A stretch of 64,000 bases of DNA from Qipengyuania vesicularis (GTDB taxonomy: Bacteria; Pseudomonadota; Alphaproteobacteria; Sphingomonadales; Sphingomonadaceae): contig NZ_JAIGNJ010000001.1 in NCBI RefSeq assembly GCF_019711415.1, positions 985,001-1,049,000 of the forward strand, given 5' to 3'. The position numbers and the translations under genes were made by a program. Under the pieces are notes generated by a model that worked only from the letters and a program-made list of their open reading frames with translations, searched no databases and was not told the DNA's origin. Position 1 is the first letter of the stretch, and each line of letters starts with the position of its first letter. This document shows, one piece after another, positions 21,383 through 31,083 of this stretch.

Positions 21383-23200
21383 CTACTCCTCCCCCATCCG
21401 CAGCGCGGCGATAAATGCCTCCTGCGGAATGCTCACATTCCCATACTCGCGCATCCTTGCCTTGCCCTTCTTCTGTTTTTCCAACAGCTTTTTCTTGCGG
21501 CTGATGTCGCCGCCGTAGCATTTGGCGGTGACGTCCTTGCGCAGCGCAGCGATCGTTTCGCGGGCGATGATCTTGCCGCCGATCGCGGCCTGGATCGGGA
21601 TCTTGAACAGGTGGCGCGGGATGAGGTCTTTCAGGCGCTCGCACATCCCGCGGCCGCGCTCTTCCGCCACGCTGCGGTGGACGATCAGCGATAGCGCGTC
21701 GACCGGCTCGTTATTGACCATGATGTTCATCTTCACGAGGTCGCCTTCGCGCAGGCCGATCTGCTCGTAATCGAAGCTGGCATAGCCGCGGCTGATGCTC
21801 TTCAACCGGTCGTAGAAGTCGAACACCACTTCGTTCAGCGGCAGCTCGTAGGTCACCTGCGCGCGGCCGCCGACATAGGTGAGGTCGGTCTGGATGCCGC
21901 GGCGGTCCTGGCACAGCTTGAGGATCGCGCCGAGATATTCGTCGGGCGTGTAGATCACCGCCTTGATCCACGGCTCCTCAACCGCGTCGATGCGGTTCAC
22001 GTCCGGCCAGTCGGCGGGGTTGTGGATGTCGATGACCTTGGCGTCTTCCGTCTTCGTGTGGGCGAGGTGGACGCGGTAGACCACGGAGGGGGCCGTGGTG
22101 ATGAGGTCGAGGTCGTATTCGCGGCTGAGGCGTTCCTGGATGATTTCCAAGTGCAGCAGGCCGAGGAAGCCGGCGCGGAAGCCGAAGCCCAGCGCGGCGG
22201 AGCTTTCCATCTCGTAGCTGAAGCTCGCATCGTTGAGGCGCAGCTTGCCGATGCTTTCGCGCAGTTTCTCGAAATCGGCGGCGTCGACTGGGAAGAGGCC
22301 GCAGAAGACCACGGGCTGGACTTCCTTGTAGCCGGCCAGCGCCTTCTCCGCCCCGCCCTTCACCGTGGTGATGGTGTCGCCGACGCGGGCCTGTTCGACT
22401 TCCTTGATCTGCGCGGTGATGAAGCCGATTTCGCCGGGGCCGAGCTCGGGCAGGTCGGTGCGCTTGGGGGTGAAGCAGCCGACGCGGTCGATCAGGTGCT
22501 GCGTGCCGCCCTGCATGAACTTGACGTTGAGGCCCTTCTTGATGACCCCGTCCATTACGCGCACGAGGATGACGACGCCGAGGTAGGGGTCGTACCATGA
22601 GTCGACGAGCATGGCCTTGAGCGGCGCCTCGCGGTCGCCCTTGGGGGCGGGGATGCGGGCGACGAGGGCTTCCAAGGTTTCCTCGATGCCGATGCCGGAT
22701 TTCGCGCTGGTGAGGACGGCGTCCGACGCGTCGAGGCCGATGATGTCCTCGATTTCCGCGCGGACCTTGTCGGGTTCGGCGGCGGGGAGGTCGATCTTGT
22801 TGATGACGGGGACGATTTCGTGGTCGTGCTCGATCGACTGGTAGACGTTGGCGAGCGTCTGGGCTTCGACGCCTTGCGCGGCGTCCACCACCAGCAGCGC
22901 GCCTTCGCAAGCGGCAAGGCTGCGGGAGACCTCATAGGCAAAGTCGACATGGCCGGGCGTGTCCATGAGGTTGAGCTCATAGGTCTCGCCATCCTTGGCG
23001 GTGTAGTTGAGGCGCACGGTCTGCGCCTTGATGGTGATGCCGCGCTCCTTCTCAATGTCCATGTTATCAAGGACTTGCTCGGACATCTCGCGGTCGGTCA
23101 GCCCGCCGCAATGCTGGATCAACCGGTCGGCCAGCGTGGACTTGCCGTGGTCGATATGAGCTATGATACTGAAATTGCGTATTTTTTTGAGGTCGGTCAT
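21383..23200 (-). CDS. lepA: Elongation factor 4 (LepA)
   Basis: Ribosome-binding GTPase that aids translation under stress and subunit biogenesis. The 605-residue sequence has G1 (AHIDHGKS), the G3 motif DTPGHVDF and G4 NKIDLP, then domains II-V, ending with the LepA-specific C-terminal domain ([18 protein letters not shown]). Full length. Transcribed toward the restriction-modification genes, with only four bases between its stop and the nuclease GTG, so some readthrough into them is likely. Confidence 0.97.
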   Translation of the reverse strand: MTDLKKIRNFSIIAHIDHGKSTLADRLIQHCGGLTDREMSEQVLDNMDIEKERGITIKAQTVRLNYTAKDGETYELNLMDTPGHVDFAYEVSRSLAACEGALLVVDAAQGVEAQTLANVYQSIEHDHEIVPVINKIDLPAAEPDKVRAEIEDIIGLDASDAVLTSAKSGIGIEETLEALVARIPAPKGDREAPLKAMLVDSWYDPYLGVVILVRVMDGVIKKGLNVKFMQGGTQHLIDRVGCFTPKRTDLPELGPGEIGFITAQIKEVEQARVGDTITTVKGGAEKALAGYKEVQPVVFCGLFPVDAADFEKLRESIGKLRLNDASFSYEMESSAALGFGFRAGFLGLLHLEIIQERLSREYDLDLITTAPSVVYRVHLAHTKTEDAKVIDIHNPADWPDVNRIDAVEEPWIKAVIYTPDEYLGAILKLCQDRRGIQTDLTYVGGRAQVTYELPLNEVVFDFYDRLKSISRGYASFDYEQIGLREGDLVKMNIMVNNEPVDALSLIVHRSVAEERGRGMCERLKDLIPRHLFKIPIQAAIGGKIIARETIAALRKDVTAKCYGGDISRKKKLLEKQKKGKARMREYGNVSIPQEAFIAALRMGEE

Positions 23201-23284
23201 CGCGCTTCAATTGGCAAAAGTGCGGCAAGTTCATTGCCTTCGAGCGCGCCTTAGCCGTGCATTGACCTCAGGCCAAGAAGAAGG

Positions 23285-25501
23285 TCAGCTATCCTGCGGA
23301 CCGCCGCCCTGCTTGGGAGCATTTGCGGAGAGCTTGAACTGGGCGAAACTGCCCGGCGCAGCTTCCGGGGCCTGGCTGTATTTGCCCGGCGGAAGTGCGG
23401 TAAGCGGTGCACCCGCGGCAGCCAGCGCGTAGGGGCTGACACGGTGGCGCGTACACAGCCCCCCTGCCCCGTCGTCGACCAGTTCCTGCTCGAATTCGAC
23501 ACCCTGCGTATCGTCCATTGTCCGGCGCACAGTGCACACGGCGAGCTGGCCCTGCCCGAAGTCGAGCACGAACTGCGTGCCCACCGGGACATCCTCGAGG
23601 CCCTGAATCATCGCGCCAGAGCGCGACATGTTGCGCAAGGTCACGTCGTAGTAGTGATCCTCGTGGATCAGCCCGATCTTACGGAACACAGTGCGACGGC
23701 TCGCGCGCTGGCTGCCGTTGTCCGTGGGCTCGAGCACCCAATCGCCCTTCGCGATTTCTTCGAGCACGGTTTCCTGTGCGACCGCATCGGAGAAGACGTA
23801 ACCCTGGACCTGTCCGACCCCGATATTCTTCAGCTCGTTCATCAGGTCCATCGCATGGACACCGGTCGCGATGGTTTCCATTCCCATCGCCCGTGCCAGC
23901 GCGACGACCGCGCGGACGAGCTCCATATCTCCCAGGTCGTTGCCCATGACCGGTTCGAAGAAGTTCGCCCCGATCTTGAGCGAATTGAACGGTGCGCGGC
24001 GGAGATAGGCGAGCGACGAAAGTCCCGTTCCAAACTGGTCGAGCGTCAGGCGAATGCCGAGCTTGAACAGGGCCCCAAGCGCTGCGTCGACCTTGCTGGC
24101 ATCGCCGAGCAGGACGGATTCGTTGAGCTCCAGCTCGAGGCGCGCCGGGTCAAGCCCGGTTTCCTTGAGTGCAGTCTCCACCATCTCTACGAAGCCGTTT
24201 GCCTCGAACTGGACGGGGGAAATGTTGATCGAAAGGCGGAGGCTTTCGGGCCATTCGCAAGCTTCCTCGCAAGCCTTGCGCAGCGCCCATTCGCCGATCG
24301 GAATGATCAGCCGGCTGCCTTCGGCTACCGGGATAAAGGTTTCCTGAGACACGCGGCCACGTTCTTCGTCTTCCCAGCAATACTGGGCTTCGAGTGCGAC
24401 CACCTCGTTCGCGCCTAGCGCAACGCAAGGCTGGTATTCGAGCTTGAAATCGCCCGCTTCGATAGCGGCCGCGAGGTCTTCCTCCATGCGCTTGCGCAGG
24501 TTCGCCTCATGCTCAAGATCGGCGGCGTAGAAGCGGAATTGGCCGCGACCGCCATTCTTCGACGCGTAGAGCGCGAGGTCGGCGGCCCGGGTGAGTTCTT
24601 CGCGTTCGACCCCGTCATAGGGTGCGACAGCCACACCAACCGAGCATCCGATCGTGCAGCGCCCCTCTTCGACCGAATAGGGCTGCGAGAGCATCTGGAT
24701 GATCTTCTTCGCGATCTCGCCCAGCTCGCCACGATCGTCCATGTCGGGAATGAGGACTTGGAATTCATCACCGCCCAGACGTCCGATCTCTCCGCGACCG
24801 GCGATCACGGTGTTGAGGCGTTCTGCGACCTGGCGCAGGAGCTGGTCTCCAGCAGCATGGCCGAGCGTATCGTTGACCTGCTTGAACCGGTCGAGGTCCA
24901 GCATCATCAATGCTGCTGCACGCTTGGCGCTTCGGAAGGTCTGGAGAGTCGAATCGATCCGCTGCTCCATCCGGTGGCGGTTGGACAGACCGGTCAGGGA
25001 ATCGAACTTGGCAAGGCGGCTCGCCTCTTCCTCGCTACGGTACTCTTCGGTGATGTCGCTGGCGGTCCCGCGAAATCCGACGAATTCATCGGACTTGTCG
25101 TAGACCGGCCTCCCGGACAGCCGAAGCACGAGGTCCGCTTTCGGATCACCCGTTTCGACCGTCAGGTTGGCAAAGCTCTTTCGCGTACCGAGCTTCAAGC
25201 CCAATCCGCGAGCGTCGCCATCGCCCGGCACGGGAAGGAGAATTTGCTGGAGCGGCTCGCTGAAGGCCTTGTCGCCTTTCCTGCCCAGCTGCTCGAATAT
25301 CGCTGGGCTGAGATAGGTCAGGACTCCGCGGACATCGGTCGCCCAGAAGCAGGCGACGCCGGAATTCTCGAGCTGCTCGACGATTGCGAGCTTGTCCGAT
25401 CCCGAGAACTCGGGTGCGGGCGGTATGTAACGCCCGTCCTCTGCCGCGTTTTCGTTAGATTTGCAGCCTTTGAAGAAATCGGTGAAGGGCATGGCGCCCA
25501 T
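23285..25501 (-). CDS. PAS-GGDEF-EAL(degenerate)-PilZ protein
   Basis: A 738-residue c-di-GMP protein. PAS-like domain at ~35-155, GGDEF domain with intact GGDEF at 243-247, an EAL domain ~340-590, and PilZ ~597-690 (NMSRSG). The EAL catalytic set is broken: EAL reads EAQ (371-373) with the following Arg lost, DDFGTG reads DQFGTG (488-493), KID reads KIG (509-511), and the AEG motif reads ATG. So it should make but not cleave c-di-GMP. I see no RxxD inhibition site ahead of GGDEF. It lies 114 bases downstream of a paralogue on the same strand. Confidence 0.9.
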   Translation of the reverse strand: MGAMPFTDFFKGCKSNENAAEDGRYIPPAPEFSGSDKLAIVEQLENSGVACFWATDVRGVLTYLSPAIFEQLGRKGDKAFSEPLQQILLPVPGDGDARGLGLKLGTRKSFANLTVETGDPKADLVLRLSGRPVYDKSDEFVGFRGTASDITEEYRSEEEASRLAKFDSLTGLSNRHRMEQRIDSTLQTFRSAKRAAALMMLDLDRFKQVNDTLGHAAGDQLLRQVAERLNTVIAGRGEIGRLGGDEFQVLIPDMDDRGELGEIAKKIIQMLSQPYSVEEGRCTIGCSVGVAVAPYDGVEREELTRAADLALYASKNGGRGQFRFYAADLEHEANLRKRMEEDLAAAIEAGDFKLEYQPCVALGANEVVALEAQYCWEDEERGRVSQETFIPVAEGSRLIIPIGEWALRKACEEACEWPESLRLSINISPVQFEANGFVEMVETALKETGLDPARLELELNESVLLGDASKVDAALGALFKLGIRLTLDQFGTGLSSLAYLRRAPFNSLKIGANFFEPVMGNDLGDMELVRAVVALARAMGMETIATGVHAMDLMNELKNIGVGQVQGYVFSDAVAQETVLEEIAKGDWVLEPTDNGSQRASRRTVFRKIGLIHEDHYYDVTLRNMSRSGAMIQGLEDVPVGTQFVLDFGQGQLAVCTVRRTMDDTQGVEFEQELVDDGAGGLCTRHRVSPYALAAAGAPLTALPPGKYSQAPEAAPGSFAQFKLSANAPKQGGGPQDS

Positions 25502-25615
25502 GGACTCTCAACCCCGTCGAAGCGATGTTTGGTTCAGATGGCCTAGCCAGAAATGGTTAGCATTGGCCTAACGCTCGGTGCGGATTCGCCTTTGTTGCGC
25601 GACGCGATGAGGCCT

Positions 25616-27802
25616 CTAGATGTCGGCCTGCGCGAACAATGGAATGCTAAGCACGCGCTCGCCAGACAGCATGCCGTATGCATCCTGCGGCAAGGCAGCG
25701 AGGGGCCGACCCGCCGCCTGGATGTCGTAAGGCGAAACACGGTGTCGGGTGCATAAGCCGTCCGCACCATCACTGATGAGCTGGGTCTCGAACTCCACGC
25801 CCTGAACATGCTTTTTCGAACGGCGGACGGTGGCAACCGCCAGCTGGCCATCTCCGAGATCGAGCACGACATCTGTCCCGACGGGCACGTCGAGCAGTCC
25901 TTCGATACGCGCACCTGTCTTCGAGATGTTGCGCAGCGTGACGATATAGCGGTGATCGTCATGGATCAGGCCAATCTTGCGCAGCACTGTCTTGCGGTCG
26001 GCGCGATAGCGCTCCGGTCCCTTGGGTTCGTAGGCGAGCTCGCCCTTCTGGAGACGTTCGAGCGCTTCCTTATGGCTGATCGCCCGCGAGAAGATGTAGC
26101 CCTGGATGTGGCTGGCACCGCGCTTGATGACGAGTTCGAGTTCGTCCTTCGTCTCGGTACCTTCGGCGACAGTTTCCATCTTGAGCGCGTTGGCAAGGCT
26201 GACGATGGCGCTGATGATCGCTGAGTTGTTGTTGCCCTCTTCTGTCGAGCCGCGGACGAAGCTCTGGTCGATCTTGATCTTGTCGAAGGGCGCGTTGCGC
26301 AGATAGCTGAGCGAGGAATATCCCGTCCCAAAGTCGTCGAGCGCCAGACGGACACCCAATTCCTTGAGGCTCTTGAAAATTTCGCGCGTCAGCAGGTCAT
26401 CGCCGGCAAACACGCTCTCGGTGATTTCGAGCTCGAGCCGATCAGGCGCAAGGCCCGACTTCTGCAGGGCGCGCTGCACGACCTGCACGAAATCGCTGCT
26501 CGTGAACTGGGTCGGTGACACGTTAACGGCAACGCGAAGCTCGACGGGCCACTCGGCAGCTTCTTCGCATACCCGGTGCAGTGCCCATTCGCCGATCTGA
26601 CCGATCATGCCGATGTCTTCGGCGCATGAGATAAAAATTTCGGGAGACACGAACCCGCGATCGGGGTGATCCCAGCGGATCAGGGCCTCAAATCCGGAGA
26701 GCTTGTAGTCCGAAGTTTTGACGATGGGCTGGTAATGCATGACCAGCTCGTCCTTGACCAAGGCGTCGCGCAGGTCCTCTTCGAGCTGGCGGCGCATCTT
26801 CGCGCCTTCCTGCAGTTCGCGCGAATAGAAGCGGTATTGCCCGCGCCCGCCGCCCTTGGCCTCGTAGAGCGCGAGGTCGGCTGCCTTGACCAGTTCTTCG
26901 GCATCGAGCCCGTCGTAAGGGGCGATGGCCACTCCGACCGAGACGCCGATGATGGCCCGTGATCCGTTGATCGAATAGGGCTGTGCCACCATCTGGATTA
27001 TGCGCGAGGCATAGTCGCCGAGTTCCCCGCGGTCGTCGATGTCGGGCAGCATGATGAGGAACTCGTCCCCGCCGAGGCGACCGATCTCCCCCTTCTGGCC
27101 GAATATCTGGCTGAGACGTGCCGCGACCTGTTTCAGCAGCTCGTCGCCCGCCGGGTGACCCAGCGTATCGTTGACCTGCTTGAACCGGTCGAGGTCGAGC
27201 ATCATCAGTGCGCAGACTCGCTTCGCAGCACGATACTGGTGCAGCATCGATTCCAGCCGCTTGTTCATGCGGTGGCGGTTGGCGAGACCTGTCAGCGCGT
27301 CATATTGCGCGAGCTTCTTGGCATCGCGCTGGGTCTGGCGGGTATTTGTGATGTCCTTGGCGCTACCGCGATAGCCACAGAAACGGTGCTTCCCGTCGAA
27401 TTGCGGCTTTCCGGCGATCTCCATGTAAAAATCCTGGTCCGCAGCCACGAACCTCACCGGCAGCTTCGTGATCGAATTGCGCGCCCCGAGGTAATAGGCG
27501 AGCGGGCGTTCGCCATCGCTATCCTCACCCATTTCGTCGGCATCGTCGCTTTGCAGGATATCGGTCAGCGGCTTCCCGATAATGTCGCTGTCGGAAAGAC
27601 CGAGACGGTCCTTGGCGTTCTGCGAAAAATATATGATCCGGCCTTGCGCGTCGGTGGCCCAGAACCACCCCAGTCCCGAATTCTCGAAGCTGTCGAGCAA
27701 TTCTACACGACGGGCGAAGTCGTCCTCGGAGATAGGCACGAACGAGGCTTCGCCGGCCGCGACTTTCTCGGACCTCGCCCCTTTCGAGAATAATCCTGCC
27801 AT
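25616..27802 (-). CDS. PAS-GGDEF-EAL-PilZ bifunctional c-di-GMP enzyme
   Basis: A 728-residue paralogue of the downstream gene with the same order: PAS (~35-155), GGDEF (244-248), EAL (FEALIRW at 371-377, ITES, DDFGTG 489-494, KID 510-512, AEGTE) and a C-terminal PilZ domain. All EAL residues are present, so both synthesis and cleavage are possible. ATG 27802 follows GGGAAG and is preferred over an upstream in-frame start at 27832. No RxxD site precedes GGDEF. Soluble; no membrane segment is visible. The gene diverges from the ferredoxin reductase-like gene. Confidence 0.92.
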   Translation of the reverse strand: MAGLFSKGARSEKVAAGEASFVPISEDDFARRVELLDSFENSGLGWFWATDAQGRIIYFSQNAKDRLGLSDSDIIGKPLTDILQSDDADEMGEDSDGERPLAYYLGARNSITKLPVRFVAADQDFYMEIAGKPQFDGKHRFCGYRGSAKDITNTRQTQRDAKKLAQYDALTGLANRHRMNKRLESMLHQYRAAKRVCALMMLDLDRFKQVNDTLGHPAGDELLKQVAARLSQIFGQKGEIGRLGGDEFLIMLPDIDDRGELGDYASRIIQMVAQPYSINGSRAIIGVSVGVAIAPYDGLDAEELVKAADLALYEAKGGGRGQYRFYSRELQEGAKMRRQLEEDLRDALVKDELVMHYQPIVKTSDYKLSGFEALIRWDHPDRGFVSPEIFISCAEDIGMIGQIGEWALHRVCEEAAEWPVELRVAVNVSPTQFTSSDFVQVVQRALQKSGLAPDRLELEITESVFAGDDLLTREIFKSLKELGVRLALDDFGTGYSSLSYLRNAPFDKIKIDQSFVRGSTEEGNNNSAIISAIVSLANALKMETVAEGTETKDELELVIKRGASHIQGYIFSRAISHKEALERLQKGELAYEPKGPERYRADRKTVLRKIGLIHDDHRYIVTLRNISKTGARIEGLLDVPVGTDVVLDLGDGQLAVATVRRSKKHVQGVEFETQLISDGADGLCTRHRVSPYDIQAAGRPLAALPQDAYGMLSGERVLSIPLFAQADI

Positions 27803-27997
27803 CCGCTTCCCAGTTCCGGACCCGCTTCCCACCGACGCATGGTCGCGTCGTTTTCCTTGCGATCCGCAATTAGGCGGAATTCCTTACCAAACGCATAACC
27901 ATTACCTCCCACCGTAGCCGCGCGCTGCGTCTCGAATGCTTGCCATCGGATGCCCTTCCCGCCATTGTGCCCACGCGCGCTTGGGAGAGGGCCGTTT

Positions 27998-29305
27998 ATG
28001 CGTCACATCGCCATCGTCGGTTCGGGTCCGGCAGGGTATTACACAGCAGAAGCAGCGGGAAAGCAGTGGGGCGAGGATGTACGGATCGACGTGTTCGACA
28101 CGCTCCCAGTCCCTTATGGATTGATCCGTACCGGCGTCGCCCCCGATCACCAGTCGATCAAGAAGGTCTCGCTGCGCTATGAAAAGACAGCGCTAACCGA
28201 GAACGTCCGGTTCGTCGGCAATGTCCATGTAGGCAGGGATGTAAGCGTCGACGAATTGCAGGACCTCTACGATGCTGTGGTCTTCGCGACCGGCGCACCG
28301 CATGACCGCGAGCTGGGCCTGGAGGGAGAGGGCCTCGGAAACGTCTTCGGCAGCGCGGCCTTCGTTGGTTGGTACAATGGTCACCCCCAGTTCGCTTCAC
28401 TCGGCCCGGACATTTCCGGCAAGCACGCGGTGGTGGTCGGCATGGGCAATGTCGCGCTCGACGTGGCCCGGATCCTTTCAAAGACCGAGAGCGAGATGGC
28501 CGGGTCCGATATTGTCGCCCATGCACTCGACGCCCTGCGCGGTTCGCAGCTCGAAACTGTGACAATTCTCGGCAGGCGAGGCCCGCACCAGATCATGATG
28601 ACACCCAAGGAACTGGGCGAGCTCATGCAGCTCGAGCGCGCCAGCCCGCAGGTCGACAAAGCCGATCTGCCCCCCGAAGACGATGATGCGATCCTCGAGC
28701 CGGGACTGCGTAAATCGGTCACGCTCCTGCGCGATTTCGCTGCCATCCCGGAAAGTATCCACGGCGAAACCCCGATCACGATCGAGTTCGACTTTTTCGC
28801 CAATCCCAAGGCCTTCTTGGGCAAGGATGGCAAGGTCAGCGCGGTCGAAGTCGAGCGCACGACGATCGAGAAGGGCCGAGCCGTGGGAACGGGCGAGACG
28901 TACGAGGTCCCCGCCGACCTGGTGGTGACATGTATCGGCTATCGCTCCTCCCCCATCGAGGGTGTGCCATTCGACGAGCGGGCAGGCCGCTTCGCCAATG
29001 ACGAGGGTCGTATCCTTCCCGGGCTGTATTGCGTGGGCTGGGCCAAGCGCGGCCCCACCGGCACGATCGGCACCAACCGCCCCGATGGCTACGGTGTTAT
29101 CGAGCTGGTTGCCGAAGATATCGGTGAAGGATCGCGCAAGCGCGGTCGTGATGGCTTCGACGAACTGGCGAAGGAACGCGGCCTCGACGTGGTGACGTTC
29201 CGCGACTGGCAGAAGATCGAGGAGGCCGAGGCCGCCGCAGCACGTGATGGGAGCCCGCGCGAGAAATTTGTCGACATCGAAAGCATGATCGCGGCATTAC
29301 GCTGA
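27998..29305 (+). CDS. Ferredoxin-NADP+ reductase, adrenodoxin reductase type
   Basis: A 435-residue FAD/NADP flavoprotein. GSGPAGYYTAEA is the FAD-binding loop, VVGMGNVALDVARIL the NADP-binding loop, and the C-terminal GWAKRGPTGTIGTNRPDG segment is characteristic of the adrenodoxin reductase/FprA family. It transfers electrons between NADPH and a ferredoxin. ATG 27998 follows GGGAGAGG. No ferredoxin gene is adjacent, so the partner is elsewhere. Confidence 0.88.
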   Translation: MRHIAIVGSGPAGYYTAEAAGKQWGEDVRIDVFDTLPVPYGLIRTGVAPDHQSIKKVSLRYEKTALTENVRFVGNVHVGRDVSVDELQDLYDAVVFATGAPHDRELGLEGEGLGNVFGSAAFVGWYNGHPQFASLGPDISGKHAVVVGMGNVALDVARILSKTESEMAGSDIVAHALDALRGSQLETVTILGRRGPHQIMMTPKELGELMQLERASPQVDKADLPPEDDDAILEPGLRKSVTLLRDFAAIPESIHGETPITIEFDFFANPKAFLGKDGKVSAVEVERTTIEKGRAVGTGETYEVPADLVVTCIGYRSSPIEGVPFDERAGRFANDEGRILPGLYCVGWAKRGPTGTIGTNRPDGYGVIELVAEDIGEGSRKRGRDGFDELAKERGLDVVTFRDWQKIEEAEAAAARDGSPREKFVDIESMIAALR

Positions 29306-29372
29306 TCGGAACGGCAGGGTCGCACCGTCCGTTGATCGCCCGAACACCGAATTAGGAGGACAGACCCCGCCC

Positions 29373-31061
29373 ATGCCCAAGCTCGAAGACGAAGCCGCCC
29401 AGCACACCAGCGCCCTCGGTCCCCTGATCGGGTTGACCCGGGAGGACATATTCGGTGCCGTAGCCGTCATGCTGCGCGAAACCGCCTCCGACCCGCAGCG
29501 CCTGATGAAACACGGACAGGCGATAGGCGAGGACATGATCAAGATCATGACCGGCCAGAGCGAGCTTGAACCCGACAAGAGGGACCGGCGCTTCCAGGAC
29601 CCTGCATGGCAGTACAACCCCTTCATGCGAGCCGGCATGCAATATTATCTGGCAGTGCAAAAAGGCGCCTCACAGTGGCTGGAAGACCTCGAACTCGACG
29701 AACTGGAAAAGGATCGCGCCCGCTTCATCTCGAACATAATCATCGACAGCCTGGCGCCGACAAACACGCTGATCGGCAACCCCTCGGCGCAGAAGATGGC
29801 GATCACGAGCGGCGGCCTCTCCCTCGTGAAGGGCCTCAAGAATGCATACGACGACATGGTCCACAACAAGGGCATGGTCAGCCAGGTCGACAAGAAGCCG
29901 TTCAAACTTGGCGAGAATATCGCGACCTCGAAAGGCGATGTCGTCCTGCGCACGGAGATGATGGAACTGGTCCATTACGCACCGACGACGGACGAGGTAT
30001 ACGAGATCCCGCAGCTGACTATCCCGCCGCAGATCAACAAGATGTACATCAACGACCTTTCGCCGGAGAAGTCGGTCGTGAAGTACCAGGTCGACAACGG
30101 CATCCAGACCTTCGTGATCAGCTGGAAGAACCCGACTAAGGACCAGGGGCACTGGGACATGGCCGACTATGTCCGCTCCTGCCGCGAGGCGATGGAGGCG
30201 GTCAGCAAGATCACCGGCAGCAAGAAGGTCAATGTCTCGGCTGGCTGTTCGGGTGGCCAGACCGCATCCATGCTGGCCAGCAAGATGGCCTCCGACGAAG
30301 ACGATCTGCTCGGCTCGCTCACGCTGATGGTCTGCGTGCTGCATCCCAAGCAGAACGATATCGAGGCAGGCTCGCTCGTCAGCGAGAACGGCCTCGAACT
30401 CGCCCGCCGCCGCGCCTCCAAGAAGGGCGTCATCAAGGGCGACGATCTGGCCCGCGGTTTTGCATGGCTGCGGCCCAACGATCTCATCTGGAACTACGTC
30501 ATCAACAATTACCTGCTCGGCCAGGATCCGCCGGCATTCGACGTGCTTTTCTGGAACGCCGACGCGACCAACCTGTCCGGCGCACTGATGGGCGACTTCC
30601 TGACCGTGTTCGAAACGCTCGCCTTCACCAGGCAGGGCGAGGTCGAGATGGTCGACCACAAGATCGACCTGTCCAAGGTCACCAGCGACCTGTTCATCCT
30701 AGGGGGCGTAACTGACCACATCACCCCGTGGAAGGCGACCTATCGCTCGACCCGGCTCTTCGGATCGAAGGACATCACCTACGTTCTGTCGCATTCCGGG
30801 CACATGCAGGCGATTCTAAACCCTCCGGGTAACCCGAAGGCAAAGTATTACATCCAGAAGGACGACAAGAAGAAGCTGCCCGAAACCGCCGACCAGTGGC
30901 TCGAAGGTACCGAGGAGGTTGCGGGTTCGTGGTGGCCATATTGGATGAACTGGGTGCAGACCCGCTCGGGCAAGAAGAAAAAAGCTCCGGCGAAAACGGG
31001 GAACAAGGCCTATCCGCCTCTGGACCCCGCCCCCGGACTATACGTTATGGAAGCCTGCTAA
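29373..31061 (+). CDS. phaC: Class I-type polyhydroxyalkanoate synthase
   Basis: Polymerises hydroxyacyl-CoA into storage polyester. The 562-residue sequence has the lipase-like box with cysteine nucleophile (AGCSGG, Cys292), the aspartate in GVTDHITPW (Asp448) and the histidine in SGHMQAILNPP (His477), the PhaC catalytic triad. An alpha/beta hydrolase fold starts near residue 200; the N-terminal third is the PhaC-specific helical region. It lies just before a depolymerase gene, so polymer synthesis and mobilisation are encoded side by side. The C-terminus ends in a lysine-rich linker and YVMEAC. Confidence 0.92.
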   Translation: MPKLEDEAAQHTSALGPLIGLTREDIFGAVAVMLRETASDPQRLMKHGQAIGEDMIKIMTGQSELEPDKRDRRFQDPAWQYNPFMRAGMQYYLAVQKGASQWLEDLELDELEKDRARFISNIIIDSLAPTNTLIGNPSAQKMAITSGGLSLVKGLKNAYDDMVHNKGMVSQVDKKPFKLGENIATSKGDVVLRTEMMELVHYAPTTDEVYEIPQLTIPPQINKMYINDLSPEKSVVKYQVDNGIQTFVISWKNPTKDQGHWDMADYVRSCREAMEAVSKITGSKKVNVSAGCSGGQTASMLASKMASDEDDLLGSLTLMVCVLHPKQNDIEAGSLVSENGLELARRRASKKGVIKGDDLARGFAWLRPNDLIWNYVINNYLLGQDPPAFDVLFWNADATNLSGALMGDFLTVFETLAFTRQGEVEMVDHKIDLSKVTSDLFILGGVTDHITPWKATYRSTRLFGSKDITYVLSHSGHMQAILNPPGNPKAKYYIQKDDKKKLPETADQWLEGTEEVAGSWWPYWMNWVQTRSGKKKKAPAKTGNKAYPPLDPAPGLYVMEAC

Positions 31062-31083
31062 GGGCCATTCGGGACACAATCGC

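Noticed and set aside
25502..25615. A frameshifted junction joining the two PAS-GGDEF-EAL-PilZ genes
   Set aside because: Each has its own start, full domain set and stop, with a 114-base gap; they are tandem paralogues.
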